From Desulfobacterales bacterium (GTDB lineage Bacteria > Desulfobacterota > Desulfobacteria > Desulfobacterales > UBA2174_A), in contig JALOPD010000015.1 of NCBI GenBank assembly GCA_025454075.1, forward strand, positions 1-27,431: 27,431 nucleotides of DNA, read 5' to 3'. The translations under genes were made by a program, and so were the position numbers. Each line of letters begins with the position of its first letter. Within the stretch, counting starts at the first letter, position 1. Below the pieces are notes generated by a model. That model searched no databases. It was not told where the DNA came from and was given only the letters and a program-made list of their open reading frames with translations. Below, one piece after another: positions 1 through 7,823 of this stretch.

Positions 1-1096
1 TAGAGGCGCTGGACCTTGTACTCGTCGATGTAGCCGTAGCCCCCGTGCATTTGCAGGGCTTCGTCGGCGCAGTAAACGGCGGTTTTGCCGGAGAACCACT
101 TGGCCATGGCCACCAGGCCGTGGTCGAGTTTGCCGCGGTCCGCTCCCCAGGCGGCCTCGTAGTAAAGGTTGCGCGAGGCTCGAATGCGGGTGGCCATCTC
201 GGCGATCTTGAACTGGGTGGCCTGGAACGCCGCCAGGGGCTGGCCGAACTGGACGCGCCCCTTCACATGGCGGACGGCCTCCTCCAGGGCCGCCCGGGAA
301 AGCCCCACGGCCTGGGCGCAGGGGCCGCCCGGGAAAGCCCCACGGCTTGGGCGCAGACATGCAGCCGGGTGTGGTTGAAAAACGCCATCAGCTGGGAAAA
401 CCCTTCGCCGGCAACCCCCACCAGGTTTTCCGCAGGGACCCGCAGGTCCTTGAACACCAGTTCCGCCGTGTCCGAGGCGCGGATCCCCAGCTTGCCGTGT
501 ATCTTGACGGCGGTGTAGCCGACGGCGGCCGTCGGCACGAGGATGAAGCTGTGGCGTTTGTGCCGGGAGGGATTCTCCGGGTCGGTCACGCAAAAGACGT
601 TCATGTACGTGGCGATGGTCCCGTTCGTGGCAAACATCTTGGAGCCGTTGAGCACCCACTCGCCGCCTTCCTTCACGGCGGTCGTGGACGCCATGGTGAC
701 GTCGCTGCCGGCATCCGGCTCCGTGATGGCCGTCCCGATGATGGCCTCGCCTTCAGCGAGTTTGGGCAGAATCGTCTCCTTCTGGCGGGCGCTGCCGAAC
801 ATCTGGATCAATTCGGCCCCGAAGGTGGTCGACAAAATGGCCGATCCGATGCCCGGCTCGACGGACCAGAACTCCTCGTTGATCAGGCAGTGCTCCAGGA
901 AGCCGTAGCCGAGGCCGCCGTACGGCTTGTCGATGAAAACGCCCACGAACCCCAGGTCGCACGCTTTTTTCCAGAGCCCGAGATCAAATTTTTCCTCCCG
1001 GTCGAATTCGCGGGCGCGGTCCGGGAACTCCTTCGCGGCGAACTTGCGGGCCGCCTTGACGATGTCCTGCTGTTCCTTGGTCAGTGAAAAATCCAT
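1..1096 (-). pseudogene. acyl-CoA dehydrogenase, frameshifted by a 35-bp duplication; 3' end outside the window
   Basis: The family oxidises acyl-CoA to 2-enoyl-CoA with FAD and passes electrons to ETF. The start at 1096 opens with MDFSLTKEQQ, typical of the N-terminal helical domain. The middle beta domain shows the substrate/FAD signature TAITEPDAGSD (about residues 136-146) and GKLGIRASDTAEL (about 200-212). After CAQAVGLSRAA the frame runs into a 22-residue nonsense tail and stops at 263. A 35-bp direct repeat (287-321 and 322-356, one mismatch) causes this. The frame read from 286 down to position 3 continues a normal C-terminal domain (LEEAVRHVKGRVQFGQPLAAF, later ALQMHGGYGYIDEYKVQRL), and removing 35 bp joins the two frames exactly. 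The catalytic Glu region lies beyond the window edge. It is the last visible gene of the transport/ligase operon, 22 bp after the ligase gene. It may be a true pseudogene, a recent reversible duplication or an assembly error. Confidence 0.85.
287..356. repeat. 35-bp tandem duplication inside the acyl-CoA dehydrogenase gene
   Basis: Copy 1 is 287-321 and copy 2 is 322-356, directly adjacent. They are identical except C312 versus T347. Each unit contains GGGCCGCCCGGGAAAGCCCC. Thirty-five is not a multiple of three, so the extra copy shifts the reading frame by two. Confidence 0.97.
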
Positions 1097-1118
1097 CGCG
1101 ATCCTCTCCGATTAAGTT

Positions 1119-2612
1119 TCACTCCTTGTCTCTCAGCATCCGCTTCAGGATCTTGCCGGTGGCGCTCTTGGGCAGCTCGGGTATGAAATCGACCCGCGCC
1201 GGGGCCTTGTATGCGGCCAGATGATTGCGGCAATAGGCGATGATCTCCTCGCCCGTGGCCGTGGCCCCTTCTCTCAGGACCACCGCCGCTACGACCGTTT
1301 CCCCCTTTTCCGGGTGGGCCTGGCCGTAAACCGCAACTTCCTGGATGGCGGGATGTTTGTACAGAAATCCCTCCACCTCGGCGGGCCACACCTTGAATCC
1401 CGAAACGTTGATCATGTCCTTGACCCGGTCGACGATGAAGACGTAGCCCTCATCGTCCATCGTCCCGATGTCGCCGGAATGCAGCCACCCATTGCGCAAC
1501 GCATGCCCGGTTTCATCCGGCTTGTTCCAGTACCCTTTCATGACCCCCGGGCCCTTGATGCAGATTTCTCCCCACTTGCCCAGCGGCAGCTCGTTATCAT
1601 CGCCATCCAAGATCTTTATTTCAAAATTCTCCACCGGGGTTCCCACGCTTCCGAACTTGTGCCGGAAATCGTGGTTGTAGCAGGCGAAAGGCGAGCACTC
1701 GGTCAACCCGTACCCCTCGTACACCGGGCGGCCGAAACGCTCGGTCCAACGGGCGGATATCTCTCTCGGCATGGTCGATGCCGCTGAAAATTCGTAACGG
1801 ATGGACGCGAACGCCTCATCAGGCAGCGGCGCGTTCAACAGGGCGATATAAATGGTGGGCACCGCGAAAAACATGGTGACACGGTCCCGGCGGATGGAAT
1901 CCAGCACCCGGTCCGGCACGAACCGGCGGTGCAGCACGAGCGTCGCACACGCCATGAACGTGGCATTCATGATGAAATTCTGCCCGAAGACGTGAAAAAC
2001 GGGCAGAAACAGAATCATTCGATCTTCTTTTTTATACCCCGCATGATGCACGGTCGCCCAGCAGTTGGAAACGACGTTGCCGTGCGAGAGCGTCGCGCCC
2101 TTGGGGAACCCGGTGGTGCCCGAGGTGTAGAGCAGAACCGCGGGATCGTCCGGGTTCATATCCGCCGTCGCGCGGTCGCTCGAGCTCTTGGCCAGCCATT
2201 CGTCCAGCGTCGGGCGGCCCTGCGGATCCCCCTCGCAGATCACCGCCTGTTTCAGGTGCGGGCATTCGTTGAAGGGGATGTTGGGCAGCAATTCCCCGGT
2301 CGTAAATATCAATACGCAGCCGGAATCGTTGAGGATGTAGTTCAGTTCTTCGGATTTGTACATGGAGTTGACGGACACGGCTATGGCGCCGACCCGGACG
2401 GTCGCGAGGTAACCGATCGCGAATTCGGGGATGTTCGGCAGGTAAAGTGCGACACATTTGCCCCGGCCGACGCCGTTGGCCTTAAGCGCATTGGCCAGAC
2501 GATCGATGCGAGCGTTCAGGTCCCGGTAAGTGACCGGGGTTCCTTCAAAGATAACAGCGGTGCTATCAGGGAAAAACTTGGCTGCCTTTTCAACGTGCTG
2601 GGAAATGTTCAT
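1119..2612 (-). CDS. AMP-forming long/medium-chain acyl-CoA ligase
   Basis: This enzyme would activate a carboxylic acid to its CoA thioester through an acyl-adenylate using ATP. At 497 aa it has normal ANL-superfamily length. It has the A3 P-loop YTSGTTGFPKG (residues 162-172), the A5 motif YEGYGLTE, the A7/A8 region HSGDIGTMDDEGYVFIVDR with KDMINVSGFKVWPAEVE, and the C-terminal catalytic lysine K487 in SATGKILKR. All expected active-site positions are present. The ATG at 2612 follows a GGAG element, 34 bp after the preceding ligase gene. The next gene is the acyl-CoA dehydrogenase, so activation and first oxidation appear coupled. The sequence resembles FadD/LcfB-type ligases, but chain length or aromatic preference cannot be read from motifs. 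Confidence 0.93.
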   Translation of the reverse strand: MNISQHVEKAAKFFPDSTAVIFEGTPVTYRDLNARIDRLANALKANGVGRGKCVALYLPNIPEFAIGYLATVRVGAIAVSVNSMYKSEELNYILNDSGCVLIFTTGELLPNIPFNECPHLKQAVICEGDPQGRPTLDEWLAKSSSDRATADMNPDDPAVLLYTSGTTGFPKGATLSHGNVVSNCWATVHHAGYKKEDRMILFLPVFHVFGQNFIMNATFMACATLVLHRRFVPDRVLDSIRRDRVTMFFAVPTIYIALLNAPLPDEAFASIRYEFSAASTMPREISARWTERFGRPVYEGYGLTECSPFACYNHDFRHKFGSVGTPVENFEIKILDGDDNELPLGKWGEICIKGPGVMKGYWNKPDETGHALRNGWLHSGDIGTMDDEGYVFIVDRVKDMINVSGFKVWPAEVEGFLYKHPAIQEVAVYGQAHPEKGETVVAAVVLREGATATGEEIIAYCRNHLAAYKAPARVDFIPELPKSATGKILKRMLRDKE

Positions 2613-2646
2613 CGCTCCGTCTCCACTCTACTGGTTGGTCGGGATT

Positions 2647-4287
2647 TCACACTTCCTTGCGCCGCTTTTCCTCATCCCGGATTTCTCGGCGCAGGAGCTT
2701 GCCCACCTTGGACTTGGGCAGCATGTCGCGGAACTCGATGTAGTGCGGTATCTTATACGGGGCCAGGGTGTTGCGGCACCACGCGATGAGGTCGTAGCCG
2801 GTGATCCCCTTGATGTCCTCCTTGAGCACCACATAGGCCTTGATGCGCTCGCCGACCTTCGGGTCCGGAATACCCACCACGCAGGTGGCCATGACCGCCG
2901 GGTGCTCCTGCAGCACGGACTCGACCTCCGAGGCGGAGATGCGGTAGCCCTTGTGCTTGATGGTGTCCACGGTGCGGTCGACGAAGTAGAGGTTGCCGTC
3001 GGCATCCATCGACATGATATCCGCCGTGCGATACCAGGTCTCGCCGTCGATCCGAACGAAAGCCGCCTCGGTTTCCTCCGGCTTGTTGAGGTAAGCCGTC
3101 ACCATGTGGCGCGAGGACACCAGCAGCTCGCCGGGTTCTCCGGTCGCGACCTCCCTGAGCTCGATGGGGTCGACGAGCTTCACTCTTTTGCTGGGCACCA
3201 CCTTGCCCACGCTCTTCGGCGGGTTGTCGCCATCCGTCGGGCACATCGCGACCCCGCCGCAGGTCTCGGTGGCGCCGTAGCCCTGGCGGATGGGGTGCCC
3301 GAATTTTTCCAGCCAGCGGCGCCCCAGATCCGTCGGCAGAACGTCGCCGCCGCTGAAGCAGTACTCCAGGGAGCTGAGGTCGTACTGATCCAGGCGCGCG
3401 TGCTCAAGAATCATGCGGTAGAGCGCCGGCACGCCGATCATGGTCCTGGCCCGGAACCTCTGGATGGCATCGAAGGCCGCATCGATGTTGATGCGGGGCT
3501 GGAGGATCAGGGACCCTCCCACCAGCAGCGCCGCCAGGCTGCAGGTCTGACCCAGGATGTGAAAGAGCGGGGCGTTGCCCATGACGACGTTGTCCTCCGG
3601 GGGGAACAGCGGCGCGCTCATGCGGATCTGCTCGTCTGCGGAGACCAGGAAGAGTGCTTGCGAGATGGGCACCCCCTTGGGATACTTGGTGGTTCCTCCG
3701 GTGTAGAGGATCTCGGCGGTGTCGGCGCCGCAGCGCCTGCCTGCTTCCGGAAGCGTTTTGCCGGCGGCGTCCGATATCAGACTGCGGAAGGCGCGGGTCC
3801 TGCCGTCGGCAGCTGTTTTACCCCGCGGCACCACGTCGAAGAAGTAGCCGAAGGCGCGTTTCCAGGCGGGCAGAAGGTCGGCCATGTTCGCGAAAACGAC
3901 CTGCTTCAGGCCGGTCTCAGGCAGCGCGCTTTTCACATAGCCGAAGTTGGTGTCGGCGCAGACGATGGCCTCGGCGCCGCTGTCGTTGGCGATGTAAATG
4001 ATGTCGTGAGGGGTGTAGATCGGGGTGATGGGCACGGCCACCGCACCCAGGCGTTGGAGGCCGAGCCAAGCCACCACCCACTGAATGCTGTTGGGGATGT
4101 AAAGCATCACCTTCGAGCCGGCGGTCACACCGAGCCGGGCGAGGCCGCCGGCAAAGGCCTCGGCCAGCTCTTTGACACGACCGTAAGAATACCGGCTGCC
4201 CAGATAAATCACCGCCGTGTGGTTCTTGCGCCGTCCGGCGGTCTCTGCGAACACGGCATAGATCGACGGGTTGCTCGGATCCTGCAT
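2647..4287 (-). CDS. AMP-forming acyl-CoA ligase with altered A3 loop
   Basis: This is a second ANL-superfamily ligase (546 aa). It keeps the A5 motif GYGATE, the A7-A8 region TADIMSMDADGNLYFVDR and KHKGYRISASEVE, and the catalytic lysine K530 in SKVGKLLRRE. The A3 loop reads YTGGTTKYPKG (residues 195-205) instead of the usual YTSGTTGxPKG: Gly replaces the Ser and Lys replaces the second Gly. TGG variants occur in the family, so the enzyme is probably active, perhaps with another acid than the neighbouring ligase. It starts at ATG 4287, 7 bp after livF, with AAGG overlapping the livF stop as ribosome site. Tight linkage to an importer suggests it activates the imported acid. Substrate unknown. 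Confidence 0.92.
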   Translation of the reverse strand: MQDPSNPSIYAVFAETAGRRKNHTAVIYLGSRYSYGRVKELAEAFAGGLARLGVTAGSKVMLYIPNSIQWVVAWLGLQRLGAVAVPITPIYTPHDIIYIANDSGAEAIVCADTNFGYVKSALPETGLKQVVFANMADLLPAWKRAFGYFFDVVPRGKTAADGRTRAFRSLISDAAGKTLPEAGRRCGADTAEILYTGGTTKYPKGVPISQALFLVSADEQIRMSAPLFPPEDNVVMGNAPLFHILGQTCSLAALLVGGSLILQPRINIDAAFDAIQRFRARTMIGVPALYRMILEHARLDQYDLSSLEYCFSGGDVLPTDLGRRWLEKFGHPIRQGYGATETCGGVAMCPTDGDNPPKSVGKVVPSKRVKLVDPIELREVATGEPGELLVSSRHMVTAYLNKPEETEAAFVRIDGETWYRTADIMSMDADGNLYFVDRTVDTIKHKGYRISASEVESVLQEHPAVMATCVVGIPDPKVGERIKAYVVLKEDIKGITGYDLIAWCRNTLAPYKIPHYIEFRDMLPKSKVGKLLRREIRDEEKRRKEV

Positions 4288-4294
4288 GGTGACC

Positions 4295-5086
4295 TTATAT
4301 TCCGAAATAAGCCGACTTGATCTCCGGGTTTTCCATCAGCTCGGGCCCCGTGCCGGTAAGGGCGAGCATCCCGTTTTCAACCACGTACCCGCGGTCGATC
4401 ACGGGGAGCACCGGCCGCGCGAACTGCTCGCTCAGCACCACCGTGAGGCCGTAGTGCTGCTTCAGGTTGACGATGGCCTCCATGACGGCCTGCTGCATGA
4501 GCGGGCTCAGGCCGAGAAGCGGCTCATCCAGCAGCAGGAGCCTGGGCTGTACCACCAGAGCCATGCCGATGGCGAGCATCTGCTGTTCGCCGCCGCTCAT
4601 GAACCCGGCTTTGCGGGATCTCAGCCGCGCCAGATGCGGGAAGAGCTCGAAGACGTAGGCGATGGTGTCCTTCACCTGTGCGCGGGACTTCAGGTAGCCG
4701 GCGATCCGGAGGTTTTCCAGGACGCTGCTTTCCGGGAACACCGGATGGCGTTCACGCGAGAGCACGATCCCCTTTTTGACCCGTTCGCTCGGGCGGGTTG
4801 CGGTGACGTCTTCCCCCTGGAAGAGGATCCGGCCGTACAGGGTGATGCGTTCGCCGCCGCGGCGCTTCTCCTTGGTGCGCATGTCGATGATGAGCCCCGA
4901 GAGCGCGTTCATCAGGGTCGTCTTGCCGGCGCTGTTGGACCCGATCACCCCCACGATCTCTCCCGCCTGCACCTCAAGACTGAGCCCGTTGACGGCCAGC
5001 GCGTTCTCGAAGAACACCATCAGATCCCGCACTTCAAGCAGGGGTTTGGGTGGAGCGGCAGGATGACCCGCCGGGTCGCTGCTCAC
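4295..5086 (-). CDS. livF: LIV-type ABC transporter ATP-binding protein (LivF-like)
   Basis: One of two cytoplasmic ATPase subunits that power the LivHM permease. Walker A is GSNSAGKT (residues 49-56), the ABC signature is MSGGEQQMLAIG, Walker B is LLLLDEPLLGLSP, and the H-region is present in weakened form (VVLSEQFA, where Q replaces the usual His, as is common in LivF proteins). Length 263 aa is slightly above the usual LivF because of a Pro/Ala-rich N-terminus. The start is GTG 5086, overlapping the livG stop by 4 bases (GTGA), which implies translational coupling. The LIV name reflects the family; these transporters also carry aromatic acids, amides and other small organic solutes. With two acyl-CoA ligases downstream, an organic acid is more likely here than leucine. 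Confidence 0.92.
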   Translation of the reverse strand: MSSDPAGHPAAPPKPLLEVRDLMVFFENALAVNGLSLEVQAGEIVGVIGSNSAGKTTLMNALSGLIIDMRTKEKRRGGERITLYGRILFQGEDVTATRPSERVKKGIVLSRERHPVFPESSVLENLRIAGYLKSRAQVKDTIAYVFELFPHLARLRSRKAGFMSGGEQQMLAIGMALVVQPRLLLLDEPLLGLSPLMQQAVMEAIVNLKQHYGLTVVLSEQFARPVLPVIDRGYVVENGMLALTGTGPELMENPEIKSAYFGI

Positions 5087-5835
5087 GATTCGACTCCCAG
5101 GTAAGCCTTCTTGACGTCCTCGCTGGCCATGACGTCTTCCGCCCGGCCCTCGGCGATTTTCTGGCCGAAGTTGAGCACCACGATCCGGTCGGCGATCCGG
5201 AACAGCTCCTTCAGGCGGTGTTCGATCATGATGATGGTTTTGCCTTCCTTGCGCAGCTTCTCGATGATCGGGACGATGCTGGCGACCTCGGCCAGGCTAA
5301 GGCCGGAGAACAGCTCGTCGAGGATGATCAAATCGGGTCTCAACGCCATGGCCTTGGCGAGCTCCAGCCGCTTGAGGTAGCCCTGGGGCAGGACGGCCGC
5401 GCTTTTGTAGGCCACCTGGGCATCGCGTTCGAAGCCGACCTCTTCCAGCAGGTCGAGAGCCACCGCATCCCGGTCGCCGTAGCGGCCGCCGACCAGCTGT
5501 TTGACCCGCGGGGAGTACAGGGGAATGATCATGTTCTTGTAGGCCGGCAGCTGATAAAACGGCTTTACCATCTGGAAGGTGCGGGAGATGCCCAGCCGCA
5601 CCACCGCATGGGGCGCCATGCCGCTGATGGTGCGGCCCCGGTAGACGACGGCGCCCTTGGAGGGCTTGACGAAGCCGGTGATCAGGTTGACCGCCGTGGT
5701 CTTGCCGGAGCCGTTCGGGCCGATGAGGCCCAGCAGCTCTCCTTGGGCCAGCTCGAAGCTGAGGTCCGTGACGGCCAGGATTCCGCCGAAGCGCTTGTAG
5801 AGCGAGTCGACCCTGAGAAGAACCCCGCCCCCCAT
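5083..5835 (-). CDS. livG: LIV-type ABC transporter ATP-binding protein (LivG-like)
   Basis: This is the second ATPase subunit (250 aa). Walker A is GPNGSGKT (residues 39-46), followed by the LivG-typical ISRTFQMVKPF. The signature loop is LPQGYLKRLELAKAM; LivG proteins usually have LPxG here rather than LSGGQ. Walker B reads LIILDELFSGLS, with Leu in place of the common Pro after DE. The H-loop histidine is in IIMIEHRLKELF. The reading frame stays open far upstream, but the ATG at 5835 is chosen because it shares one base with the livM stop (TGATG) and begins just before the conserved VDSLYKRFGG. It overlaps livF by 4 bases. Confidence 0.92.
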   Translation of the reverse strand: MGGGVLLRVDSLYKRFGGILAVTDLSFELAQGELLGLIGPNGSGKTTAVNLITGFVKPSKGAVVYRGRTISGMAPHAVVRLGISRTFQMVKPFYQLPAYKNMIIPLYSPRVKQLVGGRYGDRDAVALDLLEEVGFERDAQVAYKSAAVLPQGYLKRLELAKAMALRPDLIILDELFSGLSLAEVASIVPIIEKLRKEGKTIIMIEHRLKELFRIADRIVVLNFGQKIAEGRAEDVMASEDVKKAYLGVES

Positions 5836-6836
5836 CACTCCACCTCCACCCAGCGCTCGATCTGGTGGTATTTGCGTTGAACGTAATGGAAGATGCCCTC
5901 CGGCAGAGCGACGATGAACACGACCAGAAAACACCCGTAGAACACGATGCGCAGGCCGCCGATCCCGCGCAGGGCTTCCGAAAGGGGCACCAGGATCACC
6001 GCTCCCAGGGTGGCGCCCGCCAGCGTCCCCGGGCCCCCCACCACCGCTGCGGCGATCGGCAGGATGGAGTAATCCAGCGCGAACACCGGCATGCCCACGA
6101 ACATGTACACATGGGTCATGAAGGCCCCGGCCAGTGCGCCGATGCTGCTGGCGATGAAGAGCGCCTGGGTTTTGAACCAGTAGATGTTGATCCCGGCGTT
6201 GGTCACCGAGCGGTCGTTGTCCTTGATGCCTTTCAGCACCAGCCCGTAGTCGGAGTCGAGCATGCGCCGGAATCCGAAAAGCGCCGCCAGCAGGACCCCG
6301 ACGATCAGGTAGAGCTCGATCCACTTGGAGGGCAGGGGGGCGATGCCGCTCAGGCCCTCGGTGCCGCCGAAAACCTTCGTGGCCTCGACGACCCGGACCA
6401 GCATGAGAGGGATGATGAGGGTGACCATGGAAAAGTAGACGCCCCGCAGCCTCAATACGGGCAGCAGGCAGGCCGTGCTGATCAGCCCTCCGAGGAGCGT
6501 TGCCGCCGGCAGCGCCAGCAGGGGATGCCAACCGAAGGTGTGGTTCAGGATACCCGAGCAGTAGGCCCCCAGGCCGAAGAACAGCGCCTGTCCCAGGGAG
6601 ATCATTCCGGACTGGGCCAGGATGTCCCAGCTGATGGCCAGCAGGGCGAACACGGCCACGGACAGAAGCACTTTCTGCCAGTAGGTGCCCAGAACCAGAG
6701 GCAGCAGCAGAAAGCCCAGGATCGGGATCAGCCGGGGTGCGACCAGATAGAGCATTTCACGCCACGAACACAGGGCGAAAACATCCCCCGCGCGGACCTT
6801 GATGCCCCGGTCAATGCGTTCTCGGCGTCGTTCCAA
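5835..6836 (-). CDS. livM: LIV-type ABC transporter permease (LivM-like)
   Basis: This is an inner-membrane permease (333 aa), with roughly eight to ten hydrophobic segments starting near residue 29 (LYLVAPRLIPILGFLLLPLV). The family-typical stretch ISWDILAQSGMISLGQALFFGLGAYCSG is followed by the EAA-like region KGIKDNDRSVTNAGINIYWFKTQAL that contacts the ATPases. The longest start is a TTG at 6836, 5 bp after the livH stop with GAGAGG upstream. The next candidate is an ATG at residue 28, just before the first membrane segment, so the N-terminal 27 charged residues are uncertain. It overlaps livG by one base. Confidence 0.9.
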   Translation of the reverse strand: MERRRERIDRGIKVRAGDVFALCSWREMLYLVAPRLIPILGFLLLPLVLGTYWQKVLLSVAVFALLAISWDILAQSGMISLGQALFFGLGAYCSGILNHTFGWHPLLALPAATLLGGLISTACLLPVLRLRGVYFSMVTLIIPLMLVRVVEATKVFGGTEGLSGIAPLPSKWIELYLIVGVLLAALFGFRRMLDSDYGLVLKGIKDNDRSVTNAGINIYWFKTQALFIASSIGALAGAFMTHVYMFVGMPVFALDYSILPIAAAVVGGPGTLAGATLGAVILVPLSEALRGIGGLRIVFYGCFLVVFIVALPEGIFHYVQRKYHQIERWVEVE

Positions 6837-6841
6837 GCGGT

Positions 6842-7714
6842 TCAGATCCTCTCTTCCAGTTCCTTCTGGCGGCCGAACAATCCGGAGGGCTTCACCGCCA
6901 AAACGACGAGAATCGCGGCCAGGCTCACGATCATGGTCCAGTGCGAACTGAGGTAGGTGTCCGTGAAACGTTCGGCGAAGCCTATGATGAAGCTGGCCAC
7001 GATGACCCCGCCGGTGCTGCCGAGGCCGCCGATGATGCAGACGGCCAGGGCCTTGATCAGCACCTCGTAGCCCTCGCTCGGCGAGATGCTGCCGAGCGGG
7101 ATGATGAGGGTGGCCGCGAGTGCCGCCAGTCCGCAGCCGAGCGCTACGCTGAGCGTGGCGATCCAGTCCGAGTCGATGCCCAGAGTGAGGGCCGTGCGTT
7201 CATCCTGGGCGATCCCGCGAAACGCCAGACCCAGGCGAGTGTGGTGAGTGAAGGCCCACAAGCCCGCCACGAGGAACGCCGCCGCCGCCGCGATCAGGAT
7301 ACGCTGCGCATCGACCATGGTCTCGCCGATCATGAAGCCCCCGTCGATGAGAACCGGCAGGGTGTACTCGAAACCCACGAAGCCCAGATAGTTAAACAGC
7401 TCCAGGACGGCGAGCCCGACCCCGAAGGTGGCAATCACCTCCGACAGGGCCTGCCCGCGAACCCGCAGGAGGACGAACCGGTACATCAACAACCCGGCCC
7501 CCATCGTGACCATAAGGGAAACGCACACCGCCAGCCAGTAGGGCAGTTCCAGGAGGGTGAGGATCATCCAGCTCAGGTAGGCGGACAGGATGTACATGGC
7601 CCCGTAGGCGAAGTTCGCCACTCCGCTGATGCCGAAGGTCAGGCTGAACCCGATCGCCATCACGGCCAGGATGGAGCTGTTGAGCAGGGCGTAGATGATC
7701 GTTCCCAGAAACAT
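6842..7714 (-). CDS. livH: LIV-type ABC transporter permease (LivH-like)
   Basis: This is an inner-membrane permease (290 aa) with about eight hydrophobic segments. Its N-terminus (LLNSSILAVMAIGFSLTFGISGVANFAYG) is characteristic of LivH. The conserved C-terminal half shows FRGIAQDERTALTLGID, followed by LIKALAVCIIGGLGSTGGVIVASFIIGFAE, the usual LivH coupling region. It pairs with LivM to form the channel. It is separated from the binding-protein gene by 109 bp carrying a hairpin, and from livM by 5 bp. Confidence 0.92.
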   Translation of the reverse strand: MFLGTIIYALLNSSILAVMAIGFSLTFGISGVANFAYGAMYILSAYLSWMILTLLELPYWLAVCVSLMVTMGAGLLMYRFVLLRVRGQALSEVIATFGVGLAVLELFNYLGFVGFEYTLPVLIDGGFMIGETMVDAQRILIAAAAAFLVAGLWAFTHHTRLGLAFRGIAQDERTALTLGIDSDWIATLSVALGCGLAALAATLIIPLGSISPSEGYEVLIKALAVCIIGGLGSTGGVIVASFIIGFAERFTDTYLSSHWTMIVSLAAILVVLAVKPSGLFGRQKELEERI

Positions 7715-7773
7715 CCGGTCGATCTCCGAGGGTGCTGAAACCTCACCCCAATGGGGTTCGTCAGGGGTCGCGG

Positions 7774-7808
7774 CGGGCTTCCCGTCGCTCGGGAAGCCCG
7801 TTTTGTCT
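7774..7808. terminator. 11-bp perfect hairpin between the binding-protein gene and livH
   Basis: CGGGCTTCCCG (7774-7784) and CGGGAAGCCCG (7790-7800) pair perfectly around a 5-base loop, and TTTTGTCT follows on the plus strand. For the operon, which is read on the minus strand, the U-run lies on the wrong side. The hairpin therefore more likely stabilises the 3' end of the binding-protein message or lowers expression of the permease genes than acts as a full terminator. It could terminate any plus-strand (antisense) transcript. Confidence 0.7.
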
Positions 7809-7823
7809 ATGCCGCTTTCATGC

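Noticed and set aside
5836..6531. N-terminal extension of LivG
   Set aside because: It lies out of frame inside livM; ATG 5835 overlapping the livM stop is the natural start.
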